64,000 nucleotides of DNA from VXOI01 sp965261945 (GTDB lineage Bacteria > Chloroflexota > Dehalococcoidia > Lucifugimonadales > UBA3495), in the NCBI GenBank assembly GCA_965261945.1, contig CBDHEF010000002.1, positions 868,001-932,000 on the forward strand, read 5' to 3'. Below the pieces are notes generated by a model, which was not told the DNA's origin, ran no database searches, and was given only the letters and a program-made list of their open reading frames with translations. Each line of letters begins with the position of its first letter. The first letter of the stretch is position 1. Positions 1 through 8,897 of this stretch are shown here, in pieces. The translations under genes and the position numbers were made by a program.

Positions 1-2
1 TC

Positions 3-1649
3 CTCGAGGCGCTGCGGAACCTGGATGTCGACTATATCATTTCGTCGCCCGGCTCCGAGTGGCCTTCGGTGTGGGAGGCGCTGGCGCGTCAGAAGGTAAA
101 CGAGCAGCCCGGCCCCACCTACATCAATTGCTGGCACGAGACGCTGGCCGTGGCCATGGCATCGGGCTACACTCGCATGACCGGGCGGATGCAGGCCGTG
201 CTGCTCCACGCCGGCGTGGGAGTGCTCCAAGGCTCCATGGGTATTCACGGAGCCTACCAGAGCGAGGTGCCGATGCTGGTCTGCTCCGGCGAGTCGGCCA
301 CCTACGGAGAGGCGCCGGAGTTCGACCCCGGCCCGCAGTGGCTGCGCAACCTCAGCATCGTCGGCGGCCCCAACCGGCTGGTGGAGCCTTTCACCAAGTG
401 GAGCAGCCGCGTTACCAGCTCGCAGACGCTGTACGAAACTGTGGCCCGCGCCGGGGAGTTGGCACAGCGCACCCCGAAGGGGCCGGCCTTCCTGAACGTC
501 CCCATCGAAACCATGCTGGAAGAGTGGACGCCCCGGTCACCCTTGAAGCATCGCCCTGCCGCACCGGTCAGTCATCCCGACCCTGCCGCCGTCCAGCGCG
601 TGGCTGAGATGGTCTGCCAGGCCGCCAACCCGGTCATCGTGGCCGACTCTGCGGGCCGCACCCCCGCCGGGTTCAATGCCCTGGTCTCGCTGGCCGAATC
701 GCGGGGAATCCCGGTTTTCGAAGGCGAGGGGCCAACGTACAACAACTTCCCCAAGAGCCATCCGCTGCATCACGGCTACGACCTGCGGCGAGAAATGGAG
801 CGGTTCGATCTGTTCCTGGTCATCGGGAACCGCGCGCCATGGTATCCGCCCAGCGCCGGGCCTTCGGCCACTGTGGTGGTAATTGACGAATACCCGGTGA
901 AGGAATACATGGTGCACCAGGACCTGCAGGCCGACTACTACCTTGAGGGGTCGCTGCCCGTAGCCCTGGGCGCTCTGGACGCTGCTGTTCGGGAGTGCTC
1001 CGGGCGGGGCCCCGCGCGGGCGGCGCCCGATGGCCCCAACCCCGTGTGGGAGCGCTACCGGACACTGGATGCGGTGGCATCCTCCGCCACGCCAATAGAA
1101 CCCGGCTTTCTCTGCAACACGCTCAGCGAGACCCTGCCTTCCAATACGGTCTTCGTGGACGAGACGATTCTGCACCGCTCCCAGATCCTGCGCCGCATCG
1201 CCTGGGACAACCCGCTGTCGTACCTGCGCCCCGCCGGCGGACTGGGGCAGGGGCTGGGCATCGCCCTGGGCGCGAAACTGGCGGCCCCGGAGCGTCCCGT
1301 TACGGCACTGATAGGCGATGGGTCTTTCCTCTACAACCCCATCACGCAGAGCCTTGGCGTGGCACGGGAAAGCAACCTGCCCATCCTGATAGTAGTCTTC
1401 AACAATGCCAGCTACGCGGCGATGAAGAGCCTGCACCTGTCCTTCTACCCGGAAGGCACGGCGGTGCAGTCCGGCATATTCCACGGCGTGGACATTCCGG
1501 GGCCGGACTACTCCGAGCTGGCGCGCCCCTTCGGAGGCCACGGCGAGCGAGTGGAAGACCCCACTCGGCTGCGCGGCGCCCTTGAGGAAGCGCAGACCGC
1601 CGTTGACGCCGGTCGCCTTGCCATCGTCGATGTGGCTCTGTCGGGATAA
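3..1649 (+). CDS. Thiamine-diphosphate-dependent enzyme (acetolactate synthase-like), 5' partial
   Basis: The reading frame is open to the left edge of the window, so the true start lies outside; 548 residues are visible. Reading from base 3 gives an SSPGSEWP loop near residue 14, the place of the N-terminal substrate loop in ThDP decarboxylases and synthases, and a WHE motif whose Glu (about residue 46) is the expected cofactor-activating glutamate. GDGSF at about 438 and Asn-Asn at 467-468 form the ThDP/Mg motif. The three-domain order (PYR, central, PP) and length fit the acetolactate synthase / benzoylformate decarboxylase superfamily. There is no small regulatory subunit or other branched-chain gene beside it, so a catabolic 2-oxoacid decarboxylase or lyase is as likely as a biosynthetic enzyme. 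It is convergent with the next gene. Confidence 0.85.
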   Translation, partial: LEALRNLDVDYIISSPGSEWPSVWEALARQKVNEQPGPTYINCWHETLAVAMASGYTRMTGRMQAVLLHAGVGVLQGSMGIHGAYQSEVPMLVCSGESATYGEAPEFDPGPQWLRNLSIVGGPNRLVEPFTKWSSRVTSSQTLYETVARAGELAQRTPKGPAFLNVPIETMLEEWTPRSPLKHRPAAPVSHPDPAAVQRVAEMVCQAANPVIVADSAGRTPAGFNALVSLAESRGIPVFEGEGPTYNNFPKSHPLHHGYDLRREMERFDLFLVIGNRAPWYPPSAGPSATVVVIDEYPVKEYMVHQDLQADYYLEGSLPVALGALDAAVRECSGRGPARAAPDGPNPVWERYRTLDAVASSATPIEPGFLCNTLSETLPSNTVFVDETILHRSQILRRIAWDNPLSYLRPAGGLGQGLGIALGAKLAAPERPVTALIGDGSFLYNPITQSLGVARESNLPILIVVFNNASYAAMKSLHLSFYPEGTAVQSGIFHGVDIPGPDYSELARPFGGHGERVEDPTRLRGALEEAQTAVDAGRLAIVDVALSG

Positions 1650-1783
1650 AACGGCAAGAAGAGTTGCCTCTCCCTGCGGGGAATGGTTAGGGTGAGGTCA
1701 TATCCCCGCGGAGAGATGGAAGTCTGAATTTCCCCTCAACCTTACGCCCTCAAGAGTCCCGGAGCGGACGGCGGGTGCGGACC

Positions 1784-2905
1784 CTAGCCGAAGCGGTCGG
1801 CGCGAAATGGTTGAAGGGGAGCTGTTACGCCATCCAGCAGGTGTTGCACCACCAACTCTGCCGTGCCGGGGCTGAGCATGATGCCCACCGCGTCGTGCCC
1901 GGTCGCGATTGTCAGGCCCTCCATGCCGGGCGCCGGGCCGATGATGGGCAGGCCGTCGGGGGTTGCCGGGCGGACCCCGGCTCGACCAGATACGAAGGCG
2001 GCCCCGGCCAGAAATGGAAACGACCGCACAGCCCCTTCGATTAGCGTAGCTACCCCCCCGGCGGTCACAGTTTCGTCGGAACGCCCCTCCTCTCGCGTGG
2101 AAGCCACCAGTATGTTGCCGTCCAGCCGGGGCGCCACGTAGACGGCGGAATTGCGCACTGGCGACCGGGGCAGAAAGCCGGGCTGCCGCAGGAGTATCCG
2201 CTGGCCCTTAACGCCCCGTACCGGCAGGTCCAGCGGCCCCCCTGGAGCGGTCCATCTTCCGCCGATGCCGCTCCAGGGACCGGCAGCCAGCACCACCTTT
2301 CCCGCTGCGATGCCGCCTGCTGTTGTCTCGATGCCGGTTATGCGGTTGCCGTTATTGCGCAGGCCGGTAACCTCGACTCGCTCGTACAGGCTTGCGCCCA
2401 ATCTTCCCGCGGCGTGGGACAGCGAGTCGCAAAGCCGCTGTCCCCGTACACAGCCCTCCGCCGGCGAAAACAGAGCAGAGCAAACTTCCGGGTTGGCCTC
2501 CGGCTCTCGCTGTAATACATCGCCCCTTTCCAGCCATTCCACACCCATGTCAAGCTGCGACTGCCAGCGGAAGAGGCTGGTCAGTTCTTCCATTTCGTCC
2601 TCGGAGAACGCCAAGCGCAGCACGCCGGTCTGCTGAAACTCCGGGTTGACACCCGCATCGGCCAGCTCCGCCGCCCACTCTGGGAACAGTTCCAGGCTCC
2701 TCATCCCCAGCCGAAACATGGCCGGGTCGTCGGGGTCGATGTGCCATAGCGGGCCGACTACGCCGGCGGTGGCGCCCGAGGCCCCGGCGCCGAATGTTCC
2801 CTTTTCCACCAGGGCGCAGGATACGCCCCGCTTCGCCAACTGCCAGGCTATGGCGCACCCCATCACGCCGCCGCCGATGATGGCTATCTCCACAGATTCA
2901 GGCAT
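1784..2905 (-). CDS. FAD-dependent amino-acid/amine oxidase (DAO family)
   Basis: A 373-residue flavoprotein of the glycine oxidase / D-amino-acid oxidase family (ThiO/DadA-like). The N-terminus has a Rossmann GGGVMG turn at about residues 11-16 and an acidic residue (VEKG) at the end of the second strand for FAD ribose binding. The C-terminal part reads RPATPDGLPIIGPAP followed by ATGHDAVGIMLSPG, the usual FAD-closing segment of this family. The start ATG is preceded by GGAGGAG at ideal spacing, and a TACACT -10-like box lies at 2934-2939. It probably oxidises a small amino acid or N-methyl amine to an imine with release of peroxide; no thiamin genes adjoin it, so a ThiO role is not supported. 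It stands alone between a convergent and a divergent gene. Confidence 0.85.
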   Translation of the reverse strand: MPESVEIAIIGGGVMGCAIAWQLAKRGVSCALVEKGTFGAGASGATAGVVGPLWHIDPDDPAMFRLGMRSLELFPEWAAELADAGVNPEFQQTGVLRLAFSEDEMEELTSLFRWQSQLDMGVEWLERGDVLQREPEANPEVCSALFSPAEGCVRGQRLCDSLSHAAGRLGASLYERVEVTGLRNNGNRITGIETTAGGIAAGKVVLAAGPWSGIGGRWTAPGGPLDLPVRGVKGQRILLRQPGFLPRSPVRNSAVYVAPRLDGNILVASTREEGRSDETVTAGGVATLIEGAVRSFPFLAGAAFVSGRAGVRPATPDGLPIIGPAPGMEGLTIATGHDAVGIMLSPGTAELVVQHLLDGVTAPLQPFRADRFG

Positions 2906-3038
2906 TGATGCTCCTCCGGCATGAGATTGGGCGAGTGTAGTGTCGCTAAATCGGGCATGTCAACGAAGGGAAAGAGGGCCGATGGTCGTTGCCAGCGCCG
3001 TTGCAGTCTGTTAGGCTTTCCGGCAAGGCGGTGGCGAT

Positions 3039-3809
3039 TTGGCTATTCCAGACCCCGTAAAAGCTGACCTGTTTGTAACCTGCATCATAGACCAGCTTTT
3101 CCCGGAAGTTGGCGTCAGCGTGGTGCGCGTGTTGCGCAGGATGGGCGTTACCGTGGGTTTTCCCGAAGGCCAGACCTGCTGCGGTCAGGCAGTTTACAAC
3201 TCCGGCTTCACCCGCGAGGCCAGAAAGTTGGCGGGGCGGACGCTGGAAGAACTCCGCGACAGCCAGTATGTAGTTGTGCCGTCGGGTTCCTGCTCGGCGA
3301 TGATGCGCGTATTCTACCTTGACCTTTTCGAGGACGACCCGGCCATGCTGGCGAAGGCCGAGTCTCTGTCCCGCCGGGTTTACGAGTTTTCGGAGTTTCT
3401 GGTCAAAGTGCTGGGCGTCGAAGACCCTGGAATCGAAGGTTGCGGCTCGGCGGTGTTTCATCCCGGATGCCACCTGTTGCGGGAGTTGGAGGTCCGAGAT
3501 GAGCCACAGTCCCTGTTGCGGGCGATGCCGGGCCTGGAGTTACGGGAATTAGGGAATGCCGAGACCTGCTGCGGCTTCGGCGGCAGCTTTTCCGTGAAAC
3601 TGCCGCACATTTCCGAGGGTATGCTCGCCGACAAGGTGGCCAGCGTCAGAGAGTCGGGCGCGGACTCGCTGGTTTCCTGCGACATGAGCTGCCTGATGCA
3701 CATAGGCGGAGCTCTCCGGCGGCAGGCGCCGGACATGGAAATTAGACACATAGCCCAGGTTTTAGACCAAGATCGGCCAGCAGCGAGCCATACTGGGGGC
3801 CAGCGGTAA
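3039..3809 (+). CDS. lutA: Lactate utilization protein LutA (cysteine-rich Fe-S oxidoreductase)
   Basis: A 256-residue protein with two cysteine-rich CCG domains: CCG at about residues 47-49 and again at 177-179, with further Cys near residue 15 and a CDMSC pair near 212-216. These ligate an Fe-S cluster in the LutA/YkgE family and in heterodisulfide-reductase-like subunits. First gene of lutABC, which together replace flavin lactate dehydrogenase in oxidising L-lactate to pyruvate in the cytoplasm. The only usable start after the upstream in-frame stop is TTG at 3039, with a weak AAGGCGG upstream, so translation may be inefficient. Six bases separate it from lutB. Confidence 0.9.
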   Translation: MAIPDPVKADLFVTCIIDQLFPEVGVSVVRVLRRMGVTVGFPEGQTCCGQAVYNSGFTREARKLAGRTLEELRDSQYVVVPSGSCSAMMRVFYLDLFEDDPAMLAKAESLSRRVYEFSEFLVKVLGVEDPGIEGCGSAVFHPGCHLLRELEVRDEPQSLLRAMPGLELRELGNAETCCGFGGSFSVKLPHISEGMLADKVASVRESGADSLVSCDMSCLMHIGGALRRQAPDMEIRHIAQVLDQDRPAASHTGGQR

Positions 3810-3815
3810 CGCAGA

Positions 3816-5297
3816 ATGCCGGAAGTAAAGACAAGCGAATTCACCACCGCATCAGCAGCGGCCATGCTCGACCCAAAGTTGCGGCGGGCCTTGGACCGCG
3901 TGGGCTCCGGGTTCGACGTGGCGCGGCGCAACGCCATCGAAGAGGTCACCCCCGAAGTGTGGGAAGAGTGGCGCGAAGAGGCCCGCAGCATCAAGATTCA
4001 TACGCTCGACCATCTCGACTACTACCTGGAAATGCTGCACGACAACGTCACCGCCGCCGGGGGGCAGGTCCACTTCGCCAAGGACAGCGCCGAGGCGAAC
4101 GCCATCGTCAACCACCTGGCCCGCAGCCGGGGCGTCAAGGTCGCCACCAAGAGCAAGAGCATGGTGTCGGAGGAGTTGGAACTCAACCCGGCGCTGGAGT
4201 CGCAGGGGGTCGAAGTCTACGAGACCGACCTGGGCGAATACATCATTCAGCTCGCAGGTGAAACTCCTTCGCACCTGGTGGCTCCCGCCTTGCACAAGTC
4301 GAAGGAAGACGTGGCCGAACTTTTCGCCGACAAGCTGGGCATCCCCTACGACGAGGACATAGAGCGCATGGCGGCGGCGGCGCGGGTGGCCCTCCGCGAC
4401 AAGTTCATGGAGGCCGACCTGGGCATCAGCGGCGCCAACTTTGTGGTCGCCGAAACCGGTACGCTGGTCATAGTTACCAATGAGGGCAACGGACGGCTCT
4501 GCACTTCGGCCCCAAGGATGCACATAGGCATCACCGGCATGGAAAAAGTCATCCCTTCGATGCAGGATCTGGCGACCTTTCTGCGGGTGCTGCCCCGCTC
4601 CGCCACCGGCCAGCGCATCTCCAGCTACGTCAGCATGATCACAGGCCCCCGCCGGGAAGACGACGAGGACGGCCCGGAGGAATTCCACCTGATTCTGGTG
4701 GACAACGGACGCTCAAGGATGCTGCGGGACCCCAAGCTGCGGGAGGCGCTGTACTGCATCCGCTGCGGGGCCTGCCTCAACATCTGTCCGGTATACCAGC
4801 GGGTGGGCGGCCACGCCTACGGCTGGGTCTACCCAGGCCCCATCGGAGCGGTGGTAACTCCCATGCTGACCGGGCTGAAGGAATCGAAGATGCTGCCACA
4901 GGCATCCAGCCTGTGCGGCGCCTGCCGGGAAGCCTGTCCTGTAAAGATAAACATACCCCGGATGCTTCTGGAACTGCGCCACCGTACCGCCGAAAGCGAA
5001 GATCCCCAGGAGCGCGCATCGTCCACTTCCGAGCGGTTCCTGGCCGGAGCTTATGCGCGTCTGATGAGTAGTCCGGGCAAAATGGCGCTCGCCGCCCGTC
5101 TGGGACGTGTGGCCCAGAAACTGATGCCAGGTATGCCCAAGCGCCGCGGCTGGATTGGCCGGGCGCCACTGCCCCTGCTGAGGAAATGGACGCGATCGCG
5201 GGACCTGCCGGCGCTACCCTCCAAGTCCTTCCGCGAGATATGGCGGGATGAACTGAAGGGCGACGAATCCCAGGGGGGCAACAGTGGCCGGCGCTGA
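3816..5297 (+). CDS. lutB: Lactate utilization protein LutB (LUD domain plus ferredoxin-type clusters)
   Basis: A 493-residue protein with an N-terminal LUD domain (SGANFVVAETGTLVIVTNEGN near residues 205-225 is the family signature) followed by two 4Fe-4S motifs, CIRCGACLNICP from about residue 314 and CGACREACPV from about 367. The C-terminal tail is basic and helical. This is the LutB/YkgF/LldF iron-sulfur subunit of the lactate oxidation complex. It follows lutA by six bases and overlaps lutC by 14, so the three are one operon and probably translationally coupled. Length and motif spacing are normal for the family. No electron acceptor gene or lactate permease is adjacent. Confidence 0.93.
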   Translation: MPEVKTSEFTTASAAAMLDPKLRRALDRVGSGFDVARRNAIEEVTPEVWEEWREEARSIKIHTLDHLDYYLEMLHDNVTAAGGQVHFAKDSAEANAIVNHLARSRGVKVATKSKSMVSEELELNPALESQGVEVYETDLGEYIIQLAGETPSHLVAPALHKSKEDVAELFADKLGIPYDEDIERMAAAARVALRDKFMEADLGISGANFVVAETGTLVIVTNEGNGRLCTSAPRMHIGITGMEKVIPSMQDLATFLRVLPRSATGQRISSYVSMITGPRREDDEDGPEEFHLILVDNGRSRMLRDPKLREALYCIRCGACLNICPVYQRVGGHAYGWVYPGPIGAVVTPMLTGLKESKMLPQASSLCGACREACPVKINIPRMLLELRHRTAESEDPQERASSTSERFLAGAYARLMSSPGKMALAARLGRVAQKLMPGMPKRRGWIGRAPLPLLRKWTRSRDLPALPSKSFREIWRDELKGDESQGGNSGRR

Positions 5298-6042
5298 CAC
5301 GCGGGGCATCCCCGGAACCAGCAAAGCCGAGTTCCTGCGCTCGGTGCGGGATGCGCTGGGACGGGCCGAGGGCCCGCCGCTTCACCCGTATCACAGGTTG
5401 CAGGAAGACCTGCCCCACCTGGAGGCGCAGGCTGCGGAACTGGAGGCGCGGCTCCTTGAGAACCGCCCGCAACTGCTGGAACGCTTCACGGACATGGCCG
5501 GAAAGGGCGGCTGGAACGTGCATCGCGTGTCCGGCGTGGAGGCTGCCATCGGCCGTGTGGACTCGCTGGCAGGCGAGTTGGGAGCGAAGCGCGTGGTGCG
5601 CTCCGGCCAGACGGTATTCGACGACGTGCCGGTGGACCCCGCTCTTGAATCGCGCGGTATTGAGGTAACGCCCATCGTCCGAGGTGAGTCCGGGGAGCGG
5701 GAGCGGCTGCGGGAAGAGATGCGCCACGCCGATGTCGGGCTAACCGGCGCCGACTACGCTCTGGCCGAGACCGGCTCTCTGGTCATCCTGCCTAGGCGCG
5801 GCCTCTCGCGGCTGGTGTCGCTGGTGCCGCCGGTGCATATCGCGCTGGTGCGCCCGGAAGAAGTGCTGGAGAGCCTGCATGACCTGTTCTTGCTGCGCCG
5901 CCTGGAATACCACCGGCAGGGAGGCGAGATGGGCAGCTACCTGAATTTCATCACCGGCCCCAGCCGCACTGCCGACATCGAAATGACCATCGTGCAGGGG
6001 GTCCACGGCCCCAAGGCGGTTCACCTGGTGCTTATCGAGTAG
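5284..6042 (+). CDS. lutC: Lactate utilization protein LutC (LUD domain)
   Basis: A 252-residue LUD-domain protein starting with GTG inside the end of lutB (14-base overlap). The conserved segment TGADYALAETGSLVIL at about residues 155-170, followed by RLVSLVPPVHIALV, is the LutC/YkgG hallmark, and the C-terminal SYLNFITGPSRTADIE matches the family ending. The N-terminal 110 residues are more variable and helical. Third subunit of lutABC. In Bacillus, lutABC is repressed by LutR; no regulator lies beside this copy. Confidence 0.92.
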   Translation: MAGADTRGIPGTSKAEFLRSVRDALGRAEGPPLHPYHRLQEDLPHLEAQAAELEARLLENRPQLLERFTDMAGKGGWNVHRVSGVEAAIGRVDSLAGELGAKRVVRSGQTVFDDVPVDPALESRGIEVTPIVRGESGERERLREEMRHADVGLTGADYALAETGSLVILPRRGLSRLVSLVPPVHIALVRPEEVLESLHDLFLLRRLEYHRQGGEMGSYLNFITGPSRTADIEMTIVQGVHGPKAVHLVLIE

Positions 6043-6120
6043 GAGGGGCGCCCTGCACCCTGACCCTCCCCTGGTGGGAGAGTGGACTCGGTCAGAATTC
6101 GTCGGCTAGGGGTTCGCAGT

Positions 6121-6462
6121 ATGCCAATGCGCGTGGGCTTTGCTCAGTTCCGCAAGCAGATGCTGGAACGGGAACTGGAAAATATACAGGCAATTCTGCC
6201 CAATCTCGGAGTGGAGAAAGTCATCCTGATCGGCGAAGTCGCCGCTGGTGAATTCACACCGGAAAGCCGCATTGAGTTCATCGTGGTGCATGATACCGAC
6301 CGGCCCTTCGGCCGGCGGTCAGACTTCTTTTCCTACCATTTGGGCAGTTCAGTGGAAATCGACACCCAAGTCTACACGCCGGAAGAATTCGAGACCCTGA
6401 GGGAAACGCTGCCGGCGCTGCGGCGGGCCTGCGCCGAAGGAAGGGAGATTTTCAATGCCTGA
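6121..6462 (+). CDS. MNT-type nucleotidyltransferase-fold protein with degenerate active site
   Basis: A 113-residue protein taken from ATG 6121 (an upstream GTG at 6082 in frame would add 13 residues of poor quality). It has the order of a minimal nucleotidyltransferase: an N-terminal helix, then VILIGEVAAGEFTPESRIEF where active members read GSxARG...SDxDxxV. Ser of GS is Glu, Arg of ARG is Ala, and the two metal-binding Asp are Arg and Glu, so AMP transfer is unlikely. It overlaps the following HEPN gene by 8 bases, the standard order of MNT-HEPN toxin-antitoxin pairs. I infer an antitoxin or structural partner that acts by binding. Confidence 0.7.
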   Translation: MPMRVGFAQFRKQMLERELENIQAILPNLGVEKVILIGEVAAGEFTPESRIEFIVVHDTDRPFGRRSDFFSYHLGSSVEIDTQVYTPEEFETLRETLPALRRACAEGREIFNA

Positions 6463-6856
6463 TTACCTGTCGGAAGGCGCCCGCTGGCTGCGGCAAGCAG
6501 AAAGGGACCTGGAGGATGCCCGGTTCCTGCGCGACCACGGCCGCCATAACCTTGCCTGTTTCCAGGGCCAGCAAGCCGCTGAGAAGGCTGTCAAAGCCTA
6601 CCTGTACCATCGCCGGGTGGAAGACGTATGGGGACACTCGCTGCTGGACCTGTGCGAGGACGCCAAACTCTTCGACATGATGTTCGACACGGTAAAGAGC
6701 GAAGCCCGGCAACTGGACAAGTATCACTACATCACCCGCTACCCGGAATTCCTGCCCAGCGGCGCCTGTTTCGATGCCTTCGACGAGGTGGACGCCGACC
6801 GCTCCATAGACCTGTCTAACCTGGTGCTGGAGTTCGTCAAAGAGCGAATGAACTGA
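6455..6856 (+). CDS. HEPN domain protein, putative toxin partner
   Basis: A 133-residue all-helical HEPN protein. It begins with the family pattern of a Trp-Leu-Arg helix followed by A-E-x-D-L-x-x-A, then CFQGQQAAEKAVKAYL, the core helix of PF05168 members. An Arg-x6-His run (R-V-E-D-V-W-G-H) at about residues 50-57 could serve as the RNase Rx4-6H motif, though in this subfamily the motif is variable. It is coupled to the preceding MNT-fold protein by an 8-base overlap. HEPN proteins in such pairs are RNase toxins or are held inactive by AMPylation; here the partner lacks the catalytic residues for AMPylation. Confidence 0.78.
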   Translation: MPDYLSEGARWLRQAERDLEDARFLRDHGRHNLACFQGQQAAEKAVKAYLYHRRVEDVWGHSLLDLCEDAKLFDMMFDTVKSEARQLDKYHYITRYPEFLPSGACFDAFDEVDADRSIDLSNLVLEFVKERMN

Positions 6857-6871
6857 CACGCCAGCAGGCCG

Positions 6872-7588
6872 CTACTCCGTGTCCAGACGGCGCAGTTCTT
6901 CCCTCAGACGCAACACCTCTGCTTCGGCGGCGGCGGCCCGAAATATGGCGTCGCGAGCCTGAAATTTCGCTTCCTTGAGTTCGGGCAGGTATTCCCTCGT
7001 CGCTGGGTCGTAAAATCGCAACCTGCCTTCATCCCAGCATAAGTCCAGACCCAGCACCGTGCTGTGTCCCCAGGTCACCCCGTCCGGGGTGCTGTCCAGT
7101 TTGATGGGCGCATAGACCCCGTCCACTAGACGGTCCGCGCCCAAAGGTGCGCCGTGGTATTCTCCTCCGGTGCGGTCGAAGCGCCAGTACTCGGTTACTC
7201 CGAAACGTGCGTATATTCCCTGCTTGACCTCTACATCGCGTCGGCCAGTGCTCCTCGATGCAACTTCCAGCACGAACTCCGGCGGTTTCCTCACTTCTCC
7301 AATCACGTATCCATTGCGGAATTCTATAGCTACGGGGTCTACGCCGAAAGCCACCAAACAGTCTGGAACGAGCCGGTCGTAGCCATCCCGGTACTCAACG
7401 CATAGAAAACCGTCTCCCGAAACCAGCACATCGGGCGAATTGCTGAAGAAATCATCGAGTATCGAGTCCGCGCGAACAATGTTCCGCCGTTGCTGCATGG
7501 CGTCGGGCCTCTTGGACGGGTCCGGCAGCGGCTTAATGTGGGCGTACTTGTCATATGCCCGGACCCTGGATGTTGACTCTGTGCTCAT
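6872..7588 (-). CDS. Uma2-family (DUF820) restriction-endonuclease-fold protein
   Basis: A 238-residue protein of the Uma2/DUF820 family, PD-(D/E)xK fold. The sequence LVPDCLVAFGVDP (about residues 73-85) supplies the first Asp, and PEFVLEVASRSTGRRDVEVKQGIYARFGVTEYW (split here: E-V-A-S-R-S, then K after about 10 residues, then Y-x-x-x-G-V-x-E-Y-W) is the diagnostic core. The C-terminal 45 residues form a charged coiled coil, common in cyanobacterial and Chloroflexota members. Cellular role is unknown; members are numerous and often lie near mobile or TA genes. It is convergent with the HEPN gene, with only 15 bases between them. Confidence 0.85.
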   Translation of the reverse strand: MSTESTSRVRAYDKYAHIKPLPDPSKRPDAMQQRRNIVRADSILDDFFSNSPDVLVSGDGFLCVEYRDGYDRLVPDCLVAFGVDPVAIEFRNGYVIGEVRKPPEFVLEVASRSTGRRDVEVKQGIYARFGVTEYWRFDRTGGEYHGAPLGADRLVDGVYAPIKLDSTPDGVTWGHSTVLGLDLCWDEGRLRFYDPATREYLPELKEAKFQARDAIFRAAAAEAEVLRLREELRRLDTE

Positions 7589-7631
7589 ATTTGCTCCAGT
7601 GAACCTCAGACTCTTTGCCGTCAGCCGCGGT

Positions 7632-8786
7632 TTACTCTGTGATGCGATTCATACCGCTCCCGGTAAGGATGAGCCGCAGGGTGCGCTCGGCGGCGCTCTC
7701 CAGCAACTCGGCGCTGCGGGACAGCGATACGTCGAAGCTCATGGGGCGGTCAGCGATGCAGACAACGGCGGCCAAGCCATGGTTATACAGTTCCTCGTAG
7801 CCCTGCCCCAGGCTTCCGGCCAGCAGCACGGTGGGCACCCCTTGGGCTTGGGCATGTCGGGCCACGCCGGCGGGGGCCTTGTTGAATATGGTCGAGCGAT
7901 CCGCCCGGCCCTCTCCGGTAATCACCAGGTCGGCCCCCTGCAACAGCGCGTCAAATTCCAGGACCTCGCAAACCATGTCGATTCCCGATTGCAGCGTCGC
8001 TCCGGCGAAGGCCATCAGGCCCGCTCCCAGCCCCCCGGCCGCGCCCGCTCCGGGCTGCTCCGACACGTCCCGGTGCAGGTCGCGGGCCACCACACGGGCG
8101 AAGTTGGCCAGGGCCGCGTCCAGTTCCTGCACCATCTCCGGGTTCGCGCCCTTCTGCGGGCCGAAAACCGCGGACGCTCCATCGGGGCCGCAAAGCGGGT
8201 TGGTAACGTCCGTTGCGGCGATAATAGTTGCTTGACCCAGTGCCGGATGCAGGCCCTGAGTCTCGATGCGGTCAAGCCGGGCCAGAGCACTCCCCCCCGG
8301 CGGCAGAGGACGGCCCTCAGAATCCAGAAAGCGGGCGCCCAACGCCGTCGCCATACCCGCACCTCCATCGTTGGTCGCGCTGCCGCCCAGCCCGACGATG
8401 ACCCGGGTGTAGCCCCGGTCCAGGGCCTCTTTCAGAATCTCTCCGGTGCCTGCCGTGGTGGTGACTCTGGGGTTGCGGCGGCGCTGCGGTACAAGCGCCA
8501 GGCCGGAGGCGAGAGCCATTTCTACGACCGCCGTGCTGCCGTCGCCCATGACTCCCCAGCGGCCCTCCAGCGGCTGCCCCAGCGGGCCAGTTATGGTGCT
8601 GGTGAAGACCTGCCCTCCGGTTGCGTCGACCAGGGCATTCAGCGTACCGTCGCCGCCATCCGCCACGGGCGCAAGCACCGTCTCGGCGTCCGGCACGACC
8701 GCGGCAACGCCGCGGGCAATGGCTTCGGCGGCCTCCAGCCCCGAGATGCCGGCCTTGAATCCTTGGGGAGCGATTACAATTTTCAC
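7632..8786 (-). CDS. Glycerate kinase, GlxK/GarK type
   Basis: A 384-residue kinase starting at GTG 8786 (MKIVIAPQGFKAG). The motifs APVADGGDGTL near residues 40-50, GLGGSATNDGGAGMA near 130 and ITGEGRADRST near 285 are those of the type II (GlxK/GarK) glycerate kinases, which make 2- or 3-phosphoglycerate from D-glycerate and ATP. Length is normal. A TATAAT box sits 35 bases upstream at 8821-8826. It is divergent from the M20 hydrolases and alone in its transcript apart from the downstream uma2-like gene, which begins 43 bases after its stop. It links glycolate/glycerate catabolism to glycolysis. Confidence 0.92.
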   Translation of the reverse strand: MKIVIAPQGFKAGISGLEAAEAIARGVAAVVPDAETVLAPVADGGDGTLNALVDATGGQVFTSTITGPLGQPLEGRWGVMGDGSTAVVEMALASGLALVPQRRRNPRVTTTAGTGEILKEALDRGYTRVIVGLGGSATNDGGAGMATALGARFLDSEGRPLPPGGSALARLDRIETQGLHPALGQATIIAATDVTNPLCGPDGASAVFGPQKGANPEMVQELDAALANFARVVARDLHRDVSEQPGAGAAGGLGAGLMAFAGATLQSGIDMVCEVLEFDALLQGADLVITGEGRADRSTIFNKAPAGVARHAQAQGVPTVLLAGSLGQGYEELYNHGLAAVVCIADRPMSFDVSLSRSAELLESAAERTLRLILTGSGMNRITE

Positions 8787-8820
8787 ACATTACTCGCGGC
8801 CTAAAGGCGGGCGCGCCGCG

Positions 8821-8826
8821 ATTATA
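8821..8826 (-). promoter_or_regulatory. -10 box for glycerate kinase
   Basis: Perfect TATAAT on the minus strand, 34 bases upstream of the GTG start. No clear -35 is visible; the preceding bases are AGTG, not the TGn of an extended -10. Confidence 0.5.
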
Positions 8827-8862
8827 CACTGGCCCGCCGGCTTTTGGAGTGCGGTATCATGC

Positions 8863-8868
8863 TACAAT
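8863..8868 (+). promoter_or_regulatory. -10 box upstream of the M20 pair
   Basis: TGCTACAAT on the plus strand, matching the extended -10 form that recurs in this window. A transcript from here would start near 8875 and carry the whole 18-bp repeat array in a 5' leader of about 200 bases before the M20 gene at 9074. Confidence 0.45.
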
Positions 8869-8897
8869 CACAGCGGCAAGCGTCTACCGCCACCCTG

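Noticed and set aside
537..1541. Long minus-strand frame opposite the ThDP enzyme
   Set aside because: Antisense shadow of a GC-rich gene: Arg/His/Gly-rich, no family, no ribosome site.
7440..8804. 454-codon plus-strand frame opposite glycerate kinase
   Set aside because: Mirror of a well-recognised kinase; composition typical of antisense frames.
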